Shown: one piece after another, positions 1 to 7,746 of the stretch
Layout of the letters: each line of letters opens with the position of its first letter
How positions within the stretch are numbered: the first letter of the stretch is position 1
From: Lachnospiraceae bacterium
Lineage (GTDB): Bacteria > Bacillota > Clostridia > Lachnospirales > Lachnospiraceae
Length of the DNA: 36,696 nt
Direction of reading: 5' to 3'
NCBI GenBank assembly: GCA_015056975.1
Contig: SVFG01000017.1
Span: 1 to 36,696, forward strand
The notes under the pieces: model-generated
Databases searched by the model: none
What the model was told of the DNA's origin: nothing
What the model saw: only the letters and a program-made list of their open reading frames with translations
Translations under genes and position numbers: made by a program

Positions 1-617
1 TCACGGATCTTTTTGATGTGCACGGTTACGGTGGCGATGTCACCGATGGAATCCATGTCCCAGATTTCCCTAAAGAGCTCATCCTTGGTAAATACGTGGT
101 TGGGATTCTCTGCAAGGAAGGTCAAAAGATCGAATTCCTTGGTGGTAAAGGTTCTCTCCTCACCGTCCACATATACTCTGCGGGCAGTTTTATCGATGCG
201 GATGCCGCGGATTTCCACGATGTCGTTCTGAGGCTTCTGATTGGTGCCCACCAGGCGCTCATAACGCGCCATATGTGCCTTTACTCTTGCAACCAGTTCG
301 CTGGGGCTAAATGGCTTTGTCATATAATCGTCCGCGCCCAGACCGAGACCTTTGATTTTATCAATGTCATCCTTCTTGGCAGATACCATGAGAATGGGGA
401 TGTTTTTCTCCTCGCGGATGCGCTTGCACACCTCAAAACCGTTCATGCCGGGCAGCATCAAATCCAGAATAATCAAATCATAGCTTCCGGTAAGTGCTGC
501 CTCTAAGCCCTTGTCTCCGGTATTGCAAATATCCACCTCAAAGTCGCTCAGCTCCAGATAATCCTTCTCCAAATCTGCAATTACTTCTTCGTCTTCAATA
601 ATTAATATCTTGCTCAT
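1..617 (-). CDS. OmpR/PhoB-type response regulator, 3' end missing
   Basis: Cytoplasmic two-component response regulator that should be phosphorylated by the kinase encoded just upstream. About 205 residues are visible before the window edge cuts the C-terminus. The receiver domain begins MSKILIIEDEEVIADL, with the acidic pocket (EDE), the phospho-acceptor Asp in LIILDLMLPG and the Lys in the YMTKPF motif. The winged-helix DNA-binding domain follows, with TFTTKEFDLL and VTVHIKKIR near the edge. The ATG at 617 is preceded on the minus strand by a purine-rich GGAGGAAG-type ribosome binding site. It lies 44 nt downstream of the kinase gene, so the order is kinase first, then regulator, less common than the reverse. 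The regulon cannot be inferred from sequence. Confidence 0.93.
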   Translation of the reverse strand, partial: MSKILIIEDEEVIADLEKDYLELSDFEVDICNTGDKGLEAALTGSYDLIILDLMLPGMNGFEVCKRIREEKNIPILMVSAKKDDIDKIKGLGLGADDYMTKPFSPSELVARVKAHMARYERLVGTNQKPQNDIVEIRGIRIDKTARRVYVDGEERTFTTKEFDLLTFLAENPNHVFTKDELFREIWDMDSIGDIATVTVHIKKIR

Positions 618-661
618 TTCTTCCTCCGTTTCCGGCTTGTACGCCGTACCTGTTATACTTT

Positions 662-2143
662 CTATGCTTCTGACTGCAGCTCGATATATTTTCTGATAAC
701 AAAGTGAATGCAAGTGCCTTCACCCTCTTTACTTGTGGCCCAGATATATCCGCCGTGGTCCTCAATAATCTTTTTCACAATAGATAATCCGATACCGCTT
801 CCGCCCTGTGCAGAATTGCGGGAAGCATCCGTCCGATAAAACCGGTCAAAAATCTTTTGTAAATCCTTTTGGGCGATACCCTTTCCGTTATCCTCTATCT
901 CTACCCGGATGGAGTCCACCTCATCCAAAATACGGATGCCGATTTCTCCGTGAGACTTATCCATGTATTTCACACTGTTGCTGATAATGTTGTTGATTAC
1001 TTTCTTCATCTGCTCCGGATCTGCAATGACAATGGTATCCGGCTCCACATAGTTGGAATAATTCAGCTCGATTCCCCTGGAATCCAAATCCAGACCAACC
1101 TCCTCCACACAGTCACCGAAATAATCTGCCACATTGATGCGGTGGAAGTTATAGGGAATCCGATTGTTGTCGATTCCGGAATATACCGTAAGCTCATTAA
1201 TCAGCTTATCCATATCATTTGCCTTGCTGTAGATGGTCTTGATATATTTCTCCATCTTTTCCGGGGTGTCTGCAACACCATCCATAATACCCTCTACATA
1301 ACCCTTGATGGCTGTAATCGGCGTCTTCAAATCGTGGGAAATATTGCTGACAAGCTCCTTGTTCTGCTGACGCTGCTCCAAATTCTCCTCCGTGGACTCC
1401 TTCAGGCGCAGGCGCATGTCTTCATAATTGCGGTACAAATCTCCCAGCTCGCCCTTGCCTTCCGTTTGCAGTGCGTAGTCAAAATCACCGTTCTTTATCT
1501 TGCGCATGGCTACGTTCAGTTCATCTATAGGAGTAAATACGCTCTTTCGTATCCACTGCGTCAGCATCCAGCTGGTAAACAAAAGTATCAGGGCAATTGC
1601 CACGAACATACCGATAAGCAGTTCTCTGGAAATCAATGAGCCTACCCTGGTCACCACAAACACGCTTCCGTTACTGCCATCAGAAAAAGTAAAATCCAAC
1701 TGCTTTACATATTTTTCCAAATCATCAAAATAATATCCGGCATCCTCGGACAAATCAGTGTCTCCATAATGCGGCAGTCTGGGAAAAAGCTTCTTTGCCC
1801 CCTCCTCCTTACCTGCATAATAAAGCTCTTCGCCCTTTCTCACGATAAGATAAGTAGATTTTCTTGCTATTCTTGAATTGACATCCTCCAGATATTCCTT
1901 GTCTTCTAATTTAGCCGGATCCTTTTCAAGCTGTTCCTGCAGTACATAATATGTACGGTCAGTAGTACTTACAAACTCCTGCATATTTTCTGACATCAAA
2001 GAATAATCAAGCTCACCGAATCCATAACCCTTCTGCACATTCAACAGACAGATTCCTATAATAAGGAAGGCGATGGTTGTCAAAAGCAGAGGCAGCACTA
2101 TAAAACTGATAAAGGTTACCTTCAACCGTGTCTTAAGCTTCAT
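662..2143 (-). CDS. Sensor histidine kinase (HAMP, HisKA, HATPase)
   Basis: Membrane histidine kinase of 493 aa, partner of the response regulator downstream. Transmembrane helix 1 spans about residues 11-34, an extracytoplasmic sensing region follows to about 172, and helix 2 spans about 174-195. HAMP covers about 196-249. The H-box is NISHDLKTPITAI with the phospho-acceptor His at 270. The ATP-binding domain shows the N-box (NNIISNSVKYM), G1 (EDNGKGI), F-box (IFDRFYR) and G2 (GSGIGLSIVKKI). All catalytic boxes are intact. The ribosome binding site AAGGGAGAAAG precedes the ATG at 2143. The signal sensed is unknown; the sensor region of roughly 140 residues has no motif I recognise. Confidence 0.95.
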   Translation of the reverse strand: MKLKTRLKVTFISFIVLPLLLTTIAFLIIGICLLNVQKGYGFGELDYSLMSENMQEFVSTTDRTYYVLQEQLEKDPAKLEDKEYLEDVNSRIARKSTYLIVRKGEELYYAGKEEGAKKLFPRLPHYGDTDLSEDAGYYFDDLEKYVKQLDFTFSDGSNGSVFVVTRVGSLISRELLIGMFVAIALILLFTSWMLTQWIRKSVFTPIDELNVAMRKIKNGDFDYALQTEGKGELGDLYRNYEDMRLRLKESTEENLEQRQQNKELVSNISHDLKTPITAIKGYVEGIMDGVADTPEKMEKYIKTIYSKANDMDKLINELTVYSGIDNNRIPYNFHRINVADYFGDCVEEVGLDLDSRGIELNYSNYVEPDTIVIADPEQMKKVINNIISNSVKYMDKSHGEIGIRILDEVDSIRVEIEDNGKGIAQKDLQKIFDRFYRTDASRNSAQGGSGIGLSIVKKIIEDHGGYIWATSKEGEGTCIHFVIRKYIELQSEA

Positions 2144-2186
2144 ATCTTTCTCCCTTGTATCGGTTGTTTCCTATATTACTATACAG

Positions 2187-2214
2187 ATTATACCACACTC
2201 AGTTTCTGAATGTG
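2187..2214 (-). promoter_or_regulatory. -10 box and palindrome upstream of the kinase operon
   Basis: On the minus strand a perfect -10 TATAAT lies at 2192-2187. An inverted repeat, CACACTCAG / CTGAATGTG (8 of 9 matching, 3-nt spacer, 2194-2214), sits just upstream where the promoter spacer and -35 would lie. The -35 is not clear (TTTACA is about 20 nt upstream). The position suggests an operator, perhaps autoregulatory; this is inference. Confidence 0.4.
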
Positions 2215-2281
2215 TAAAAACAATCATACTTTATCATTAAAAAAAAATAAAAATTTTTTTGAAAAAAGTTTTTAAAAGGTG

Positions 2282-2328
2282 TTGACAAATTCCTATAGCG
2301 ATGTATAATGATATTAGTAACGATTACT
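2282..2328 (+). promoter_or_regulatory. perR promoter with Per-box-like overlap
   Basis: TTGACA (2282-2287) and TATAAT (2304-2309) are separated by 16 nt. The sequence from the -10 onward, TATAATGATATTA (2304-2316), resembles a PerR box, and a perfect inverted repeat AGTAA-CGA-TTACT follows at 2316-2328. PerR-family repressors commonly bind such A/T-rich palindromes at their own promoters, so autoregulation is likely but inferred. Confidence 0.55.
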
Positions 2329-2352
2329 GTTTTCAAAAAGAAGGGAGGTAAT

Positions 2353-2748
2353 ATGGCACTAAAGCATAGCAGGCAGAGAGATATGATTAAAGCCTTTCTT
2401 ATGGGAAGGAAGGATCACCCCACTGCCGATGTTGTCTACATGAATGTGAGACAAGAGAACCCTAACATCAGTCTTGGTACCGTTTATCGGAACCTGACTC
2501 TACTGGCCGATATTGGAGAAATCCAGAGGCTGCGACTTGGTGACGGTGTGGACCATTTCGATGCAGATACTTCCCCTCATTATCATTTTGTTTGCACGCA
2601 GTGTGGCAGCGTTATTGATTTGGAGATGGAGAGTATCGAGCAGATTACAAAAACCGCCGGGAAATGCTTTAACGGCAGGATTACCGGTCACGTCACTTAC
2701 TTTTACGGCACCTGCGGTGCCTGTTGCAAGGTGCTTAACGCACAGTAA
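2353..2748 (+). CDS. perR: Fur-family peroxide regulator, PerR-like
   Basis: Metal-dependent repressor of 131 aa, Fur superfamily. The N-terminal winged helix contains the recognition segment ISLGTVYRNLTLLADIGEI. The metal-binding region is DHFDADTSPHYHF, followed by two CxxC pairs (CTQC and CGAC) that form the structural zinc site. An open frame extends further upstream, but GGGAGG at 2343-2348 sits just before the ATG at 2353, so that start was chosen. The PerR assignment, rather than Fur or Zur, rests on similarity of the N-terminal half to PerR proteins and on the reverse rubrerythrin gene 94 nt downstream, a classic PerR target in clostridia. It probably senses peroxide through metal-catalysed His oxidation. 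Confidence 0.85.
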   Translation: MALKHSRQRDMIKAFLMGRKDHPTADVVYMNVRQENPNISLGTVYRNLTLLADIGEIQRLRLGDGVDHFDADTSPHYHFVCTQCGSVIDLEMESIEQITKTAGKCFNGRITGHVTYFYGTCGACCKVLNAQ

Positions 2749-2842
2749 CCGGAATATATTTATGAAACGATGGGGAATCACCCCTTAATCAGCCTCTAAG
2801 AGGCGTAACATTAAACATTTAAATGAAAAGGAGAATAAGATT

Positions 2843-3382
2843 ATGAAGTATGTATGTCAAGTATGTGGTTATGTTCATGAAGGAGATTCTGCACCTGAGA
2901 AGTGCCCTATCTGTGGAGTTCCCGCAGAGAAGTTTACCGAGCAGAGCGCTGAGAAGACCTGGGCTGCTGAGCACGTTGTAGGTGTTGCACAGGGTGCAAG
3001 AGAGGATATCATTGCAGATTTAAGAGCAAACTTCGAGGGCGAGTGCTCTGAGGTTGGTATGTACCTTGCAATGGCAAGAGTTGCTCACAGAGAAGGCTAT
3101 CCTGAAATCGGTCTCTACTGGGAGAAGGCAGCTTGGGAAGAGGCTGAGCATGCAGCTAAGTTCGCTGAGCTTTTGGGCGAAGTTGTAACCGACTCCACCA
3201 AGAAGAACCTTGAGCTTCGCGTTGACGCTGAGAACGGCGCTACCGCAGGTAAGTTCGACCTCGCTAAGAGAGCGAAGGAGCTTAACCTGGATGCTATCCA
3301 CGATACCGTGCATGAAATGGCACGCGATGAGGCTAGACATGGAAAGGCTTTTGAAGGATTGCTCAAGAGATACTTTGGCTAA
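2843..3382 (+). CDS. Reverse rubrerythrin (N-terminal rubredoxin, C-terminal diiron domain)
   Basis: Cytoplasmic non-haem iron peroxidase of 179 aa. A rubredoxin-like domain comes first, with CQVCGYVH and CPIC as the four Cys iron ligands (about residues 5-24). The ferritin-like diiron domain follows, with ligands in [25 protein letters not shown] and [11 protein letters not shown]. Ordinary rubrerythrins carry rubredoxin at the C-terminus, so this is the 'reverse' form. In clostridia such proteins reduce hydrogen peroxide, and often oxygen, with NADH-derived electrons, and are repressed by PerR. AAGGAG precedes the ATG. Codon use is strongly biased, consistent with high expression. A hairpin terminator follows at 3413. 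Confidence 0.93.
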   Translation: MKYVCQVCGYVHEGDSAPEKCPICGVPAEKFTEQSAEKTWAAEHVVGVAQGAREDIIADLRANFEGECSEVGMYLAMARVAHREGYPEIGLYWEKAAWEEAEHAAKFAELLGEVVTDSTKKNLELRVDAENGATAGKFDLAKRAKELNLDAIHDTVHEMARDEARHGKAFEGLLKRYFG

Positions 3383-3412
3383 GCTACAAGCCGAGTAAGG
3401 ATAAAATAGAAG

Positions 3413-3447
3413 AAAGCTGGAGGGCACTTGTGCACTTCCAGCTTTTT
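3413..3447 (+). terminator. Terminator of reverse rubrerythrin
   Basis: AAAGCTGGA pairs with TCCAGCTTT, extended by GGGCAC/GTGCAC near the loop, and ends in a run of five T. It lies 30 nt after the stop codon. Confidence 0.85.
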
Positions 3448-3458
3448 GCTATTTTAGA

Positions 3459-3609
3459 CTTATTGGGCGACAGCCCTCCATGAAATAGCCCGCAGGGCTA
3501 TGAATGGCTCGGCTTGTCTATGCGTAGCATTTTTGAGCTTGGCATGGCATCCTTATTGGGCGACAGCCCTCCATGAGGAAGTAGCGTAGCGGATTCCGAA
3601 TGGCTCGGC
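3459..3609. repeat. Two copies of a GC-rich palindromic repeat unit
   Basis: Units lie at 3459-3513 and 3552-3609. Each starts with an identical 25-nt segment (3459-3483 and 3552-3576) that includes the mini-hairpin GGGCGACAGCCC, and ends with GAATGGCTCGGC. The interior differs: ATAGCCCGCAGGGCTAT in unit 1 and a GTAGCGTAGCGGATTCC stretch in unit 2. No ORF is supported in this 230-bp gap. It looks like a REP-type intergenic element after the rubrerythrin terminator. Confidence 0.7.
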
Positions 3610-3611
3610 GA

Positions 3612-5009
3612 TTAAAATCCACTGATTTCAAGCCATTCTACAGTACCTTCGCCAACCAGTTTTACTCCGCTGATACCCTCAAGGGAAATTGAATTTCCAT
3701 CGGTAGTCATTTGTGTACAACTTCCATCTGTATCATACAGATGGACTTCCATTTTTTCAGGCATCCACATAACCAGTTTAGAGGCATTCATTCCCTTGTA
3801 TTCCTCAATATATTTCTTGGCAGGTTCCAAATTAATATATAGGTTGTTATACTTTATATAATCCAAGAACAGCTTCTGCTGGATTGCATCATATCTGGGA
3901 TATATATTTATCTCCTGCAAATCACTTATATCAATCATTTTTCTTTCTTGTTCTTCAAAATCATTTACATGTTCTTTCAGCCAAGGATAAAAGTTGTCCA
4001 GTACATCTTCCCCATACGTCTGTTTCAAAATGGTAATCCTTTGTTCTAACGCACTTTCATCATCAATTTGGTTTTTGTTTTTAAAGGGATATTCTTTTTC
4101 AAAATTCACAATCCAGCTTGTGTAATCCCCATAAACATCATGTAAATATGCCATAAACCGAAAGCCTACAGCATAGTTTCCATTTCCCGCATACTCATAA
4201 GAATTTTCAAACCAATATTCAATAGGTTGCTCATATAATTCTTCATAAGACATAAACATATTATTTATGGAAGTCGCTGACTCGTCAAAACAAACAGCCA
4301 GCTCCGGATATTTTTCTTCCATCTCCTGCAATACAAGGTATGTCGTATACTCAGCAAATCCCTCATTCAATGTAGTCTCATGATACCACGGGGACTGCCG
4401 CCACATAAGCGCATGGCATAGCTCGTGTACTATCGTATAACTGTTTCCCATAAGCAAATCGCCCGGTGCCGTCCACACGATACCGTTCGCCTCAAACGCA
4501 CTTCCGAATTCATTACTATCCAATCCGTCATACCATTCAGCTCCTGAATATAAAAGGTCTTTGTTTATGAAAATATGCGTTTTACCATCCGTAAACTCCT
4601 CCGAAGGGTACTCATTTACTTCAAAGGACAGTCCACTGATTTGCTCAATGACGTTCATTGCCTTATTTGTATTACTTTCCAGATTACCCGGAACATAAAC
4701 GTTTTCACCAATGTGATACACAACCTTTTCTAAATTCAACTCAATATCTTCTGTGGTGATATAATCGGCAGGAACTGCCTTTGATGTATCATTATGTCCT
4801 TCACATTTCTCTATACATGCTTTTTCCGTACAGATGGCATCCAGACATAAACCACACGTTAAACATACATTGTCACATACATGCTGTGACACCGGAATCG
4901 GCGTGCTTGTTGCAATTGAATTTACTTCTGCTTCCGTGTTTTCAGCGCCACAACCCACTAGGCTTACCACTGCAACCAGCAGTACTAAAAATAACATTTT
5001 TTTCATCAT
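3612..5009 (-). CDS. Lipoprotein zinc metallopeptidase (gluzincin-like) with Cys-rich N-terminus
   Basis: Predicted surface lipoprotein of 465 aa. The signal peptide ends in a lipobox (SLVGC, Cys20). Residues 43-72 are Cys/His-rich, with seven Cys in a CxxxCxxCxxC-type pattern, possibly a metal-binding or disulfide module. The catalytic segment HELCHAL (His195, His199) is followed by LNEGFAEY, whose Glu216 is the probable third zinc ligand (HExxH-x16-E). That arrangement fits the M1/peptidase-MA gluzincin group. No membrane anchor other than the lipid is apparent, and the substrate is unknown. Start is MMKK at 5009, or the second Met; GAGGTAAAG lies just upstream. It is a lone gene between the repeat region and the Fic gene. 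Confidence 0.8.
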   Translation of the reverse strand: MMKKMLFLVLLVAVVSLVGCGAENTEAEVNSIATSTPIPVSQHVCDNVCLTCGLCLDAICTEKACIEKCEGHNDTSKAVPADYITTEDIELNLEKVVYHIGENVYVPGNLESNTNKAMNVIEQISGLSFEVNEYPSEEFTDGKTHIFINKDLLYSGAEWYDGLDSNEFGSAFEANGIVWTAPGDLLMGNSYTIVHELCHALMWRQSPWYHETTLNEGFAEYTTYLVLQEMEEKYPELAVCFDESATSINNMFMSYEELYEQPIEYWFENSYEYAGNGNYAVGFRFMAYLHDVYGDYTSWIVNFEKEYPFKNKNQIDDESALEQRITILKQTYGEDVLDNFYPWLKEHVNDFEEQERKMIDISDLQEINIYPRYDAIQQKLFLDYIKYNNLYINLEPAKKYIEEYKGMNASKLVMWMPEKMEVHLYDTDGSCTQMTTDGNSISLEGISGVKLVGEGTVEWLEISGF

Positions 5010-5076
5010 CTTTACCTCATTTTAAAAAATCGGCAAACACACCCTGTCAGACTAACTCTGACACTTGCGAGCTTTC

Positions 5077-5997
5077 TTAATACTCAAAATACTCCAACAA
5101 CTTCTTATACGTATCCTGTGCCGCCCTGCATGTCTCTATCAGATATCCTTTCTCCGCACCATACTCCTTCAAGCCCCTCCTATAATACTCCTTTGATGCA
5201 TCCTCAATAATAAACGGCGGAATGTTATTTTTCAAGCATTCCTTGAACATAATCAACCTGCCTACCCGGCCGTTCCCATCCTGAAAAGGATGTATTTTTT
5301 CAAAACAATAGTGAAAATCCACAATATCCTCAAAAGTAATATTGCTATTCTCCCGATACTCTCTTAACAATTCCTTCATTTCGGTCGCAACCCCTGACGG
5401 ATGTGTTGTCTCAGTCATATCACCAATCATATTGGGCCTTTTTTTATAATCACCAACCGCAAACCATTCCTTCTGACTGTCCGTAGTCCCACTCTTTAAC
5501 AGTAAATGAATCTGCTTCACAATGTCTTCCGATAATTCCTTATCTGCCACAGATAAAATATAATCAAAGCATCTGAAATGATTTACGGTCTCAATAATAT
5601 CATCCACTTTTTCATACCCATCCGTAACTCCGATAGTCTGGGTTTCATAAATACTTCTGGTCTGATCTTCCGTTAACCGGCTGCCCTCCATATGATTTGA
5701 ATTGTACGCTAAGCGGATTTGCGTCTGATGATACAATCCACCTTTTAATTTGATACTTTGTTCTTCTCTCAACTTAAACAATATGGAGCTTTCATCTATC
5801 TCCTTTTCATAGGACAGAATAGCTCCCGGCTGACAATCAAAATATTTACATAGGCTTTGTATGGTAGACATTGCAACCTCTTCGTTTTTGGAAAGCTTGG
5901 CCATGGTTGCGGAGGAAATGCCTATTTCGTTTTTTAATTTTTCTTTAGAAATTTCTCTTTCTTCCATCATCAAAAACAATTTTTTGTAAGAAATCAT
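5077..5997 (-). CDS. Fic-family protein with N-terminal XRE-type HTH
   Basis: Predicted nucleotidyl-transferring (AMPylating) enzyme of 306 aa. Residues 1-65 form an XRE-type HTH (EKLKNEIGISSATMAKLSKN). The Fic core motif HPFQDGNGRVGR is at 236-247 with the catalytic His intact. An autoinhibitory motif matching [S/T]xxxE[G/N] (SNHMEG, residues 100-105) precedes the Fic core, as in class II Fic proteins, where the Glu blocks productive ATP binding. The frame opens further upstream, but AAGGAGG sits just before the ATG at 5997, so that start was chosen. It is monocistronic with no adjacent antitoxin gene, so control is probably intramolecular. The target protein is unknown. Confidence 0.9.
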   Translation of the reverse strand: MISYKKLFLMMEEREISKEKLKNEIGISSATMAKLSKNEEVAMSTIQSLCKYFDCQPGAILSYEKEIDESSILFKLREEQSIKLKGGLYHQTQIRLAYNSNHMEGSRLTEDQTRSIYETQTIGVTDGYEKVDDIIETVNHFRCFDYILSVADKELSEDIVKQIHLLLKSGTTDSQKEWFAVGDYKKRPNMIGDMTETTHPSGVATEMKELLREYRENSNITFEDIVDFHYCFEKIHPFQDGNGRVGRLIMFKECLKNNIPPFIIEDASKEYYRRGLKEYGAEKGYLIETCRAAQDTYKKLLEYFEY

Positions 5998-6127
5998 TTT
6001 AATAACCTCCTTCCTGATATCTATCAGTATAGTATATCCGTTTAGATTTGTAAACACTCATGCTTTAGATATATAAATTTACCTTGACTGTTTACACATG
6101 GTTTTGGTACCTTTTTCCCGCATTTAA

Positions 6128-6156
6128 TTGACATTATATTCTGTCTATTATATAAT
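6128..6156 (+). promoter_or_regulatory. Consensus sigma-A promoter
   Basis: TTGACA (6128-6133), 17-nt spacer, TATAAT (6151-6156): a full match to consensus at optimal spacing, upstream of the unknown 132-aa protein. It implies high basal transcription. Confidence 0.8.
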
Positions 6157-6219
6157 GATAACAGACTATTTGTCGAATCAACCCGATATTTTTACGCAAC
6201 TCGAAAGGAGATTACTATT

Positions 6220-6618
6220 ATGGCAAAGAAAAATGGCGCACAGGCAGTTACAACGATACCCGGAAGAAAGATTGTTTTATCCGCAGGCGTGGGTAAGACA
6301 AATATAGAAGAATTAAAGTGGCTTACAGAGACCGTATTACAGGAAGCGGCCGCATGGAAGGGCTCAGGTTGGGCTTACATCGCAGACTGCTCACAGATGG
6401 CTCCAGTTTCTCCTGCAGAAGGTGGCGAACTGGTTACCATGACTCAGAAATTCGTAGAAGCAGGCTGTAAGGCTTTCGGTTTCGCAGAGGGTGCTTCCGT
6501 TATGTTAAAGATTCAGGCTCAGAAGAATACCGAGCGTTCCCAGACCGGTGTTATCGAGGGACATTTTGCAACCGTAGATGAAGTTTTAAACTGGTTACAG
6601 AAGGATGTACAAATTTAA
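6220..6618 (+). CDS. Conserved-looking hypothetical protein, 132 aa
   Basis: I do not recognise the family with certainty. The protein is soluble, has no signal peptide or membrane segment, and reads as an alpha/beta domain: KIVLSAGVG, WAYIADCSQMAPVSPAEGGEL and KAFGFAEGASVMLKI suggest alternating strands and helices, perhaps STAS/SpoIIAA-like, but this is only an impression. AAAGGAG precedes the ATG at 6220. The gene stands alone between a perfect consensus promoter and a strong terminator and uses optimised codons, so it is probably abundant. The SDR gene downstream has its own promoter. Confidence 0.75.
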   Translation: MAKKNGAQAVTTIPGRKIVLSAGVGKTNIEELKWLTETVLQEAAAWKGSGWAYIADCSQMAPVSPAEGGELVTMTQKFVEAGCKAFGFAEGASVMLKIQAQKNTERSQTGVIEGHFATVDEVLNWLQKDVQI

Positions 6619-6632
6619 TTTCACATTATACA

Positions 6633-6664
6633 GGGAACAGGCGAAAAACCTGTTCCTTTTTTGA
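6633..6664 (+). terminator. Terminator after the 132-aa gene
   Basis: GGAACAGG / CCTGTTCC with a GCGAAAAA-type loop, then a T-rich tract. Confidence 0.88.
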
Positions 6665-6680
6665 TTTTTTGATTGCATTT

Positions 6681-6709
6681 TTGACTCATATCAACTACAG
6701 TAATATATA
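6681..6709 (+). promoter_or_regulatory. Promoter of the SDR gene
   Basis: TTGACT (6681-6686), 17-nt spacer, TATATA (6704-6709), upstream of the SDR start at 6753. Confidence 0.6.
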
Positions 6710-6752
6710 GAGTGCATTTAGTACTAGAAAAATAATACGAGAGGTAAATATT

Positions 6753-7553
6753 ATGGGATTCTTAACGAACAAAACAGTTATTATTACAGGCGGTGGCAAG
6801 TCTGTCCTTTCTAACGGCAGAGCAGGTTCCATCGGTTACGGTATTGCAACAGCTTACGCTAAAGAGGGTGCAAACATTGTTATTACCGGTCGTAATCTCC
6901 AGAAGCTGAAGGAAGCTAAGGAGCAGTTGAAGAGCCTTTACGGCGTAAAGGTATTAACCGTTCAGGCTGATATTTCCGCAGAAGCTGACAACAAGGCTAT
7001 TGTCGCATCCGTTGTGGATCAGACCATTTCCAAATTCGGCAGTATTGATGTATTGATTAACAACGCTCAGGCTTCCGCTTCCGGCGTGCCTTTGAGCGAG
7101 CATACTACAGAGCAGTTTGACCTTGCTATTTATTCCGGTCTCTACTCTACATTCTACTACATGCAGGCATGCTACCCTCACCTCGCAAAATCAAAGGGTA
7201 CTGTTATCAATTTTGCTTCCGGTGCAGGTCTTTTCGGCAACTTCGGTCAGTGTGCATACGCTGCTGCCAAGGAAGGTATCCGTGGACTTACCCGTGTAGC
7301 AGCTACCGAGTGGAGCAAGGACGGCATCAATGTAAACGTAATCTGCCCTCTGGCTTGGACTGCTCAGCTTGAGAACTTCCAGAAGTCCTTCCCCGAAGCA
7401 TTTGCCATGAATGTACATACACCTCCCATGGGCTTCTTCGGTGATCCCGAAGACCATATCGGAAGAGTATGTGTTCAGCTGGCACATCCTGACTTCAAAT
7501 ACATGACAGGTGAAACGATTACCTTAGAGGGCGGTCTGGGACTGCGTCCTTAA
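6753..7553 (+). CDS. Short-chain dehydrogenase/reductase (SDR)
   Basis: NAD(P)-dependent oxidoreductase of 266 aa with a Rossmann fold. The cofactor loop is ITGGGKSVLSNGRAGSIGYG (residues 11-30), longer than the usual TGxxxGIG. NNAQ (103-106) replaces the normal NNAG. The catalytic residues are in place: Ser156 (NFASG), Tyr169 and Lys173 (YAAAK). The C-terminus, ETITLEGGLGLRP, matches the family pattern. GAGAGGT precedes the ATG. The lengthened glycine loop resembles enoyl-ACP-reductase-like and other divergent SDRs, but the substrate cannot be told. It is a single-gene unit with its own promoter and terminator. Confidence 0.9.
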   Translation: MGFLTNKTVIITGGGKSVLSNGRAGSIGYGIATAYAKEGANIVITGRNLQKLKEAKEQLKSLYGVKVLTVQADISAEADNKAIVASVVDQTISKFGSIDVLINNAQASASGVPLSEHTTEQFDLAIYSGLYSTFYYMQACYPHLAKSKGTVINFASGAGLFGNFGQCAYAAAKEGIRGLTRVAATEWSKDGINVNVICPLAWTAQLENFQKSFPEAFAMNVHTPPMGFFGDPEDHIGRVCVQLAHPDFKYMTGETITLEGGLGLRP

Positions 7554-7569
7554 TTTGTTTTTGGAATTC

Positions 7570-7612
7570 AAACTGCTTCTTCATGGAGAAATCCACGGAG
7601 GGGCAGTTTTTT
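7570..7612 (+). terminator. Terminator of the SDR gene
   Basis: AAACTGC pairs with GCAGTTT around an inner TGGA-GAAA-TCCA hairpin; a run of six T follows. Confidence 0.8.
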
Positions 7613-7746
7613 ATTATACCGCGACTCTACATTTTCAACTCGCAGTTAATATTTATTTTCCCAACATTATCTGTACTCCGTCTCCCTTTCCTGTATAATG
7701 AAGTTAGAAGCAGACGTCAGCTTACTTCAAATTCGGAGGTTACTAT

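Noticed and set aside
869..1639. 256-codon ORF opposite the histidine kinase
   Set aside because: It lies entirely antisense to a kinase with all catalytic boxes intact, and has no supporting ribosome binding site or motif.
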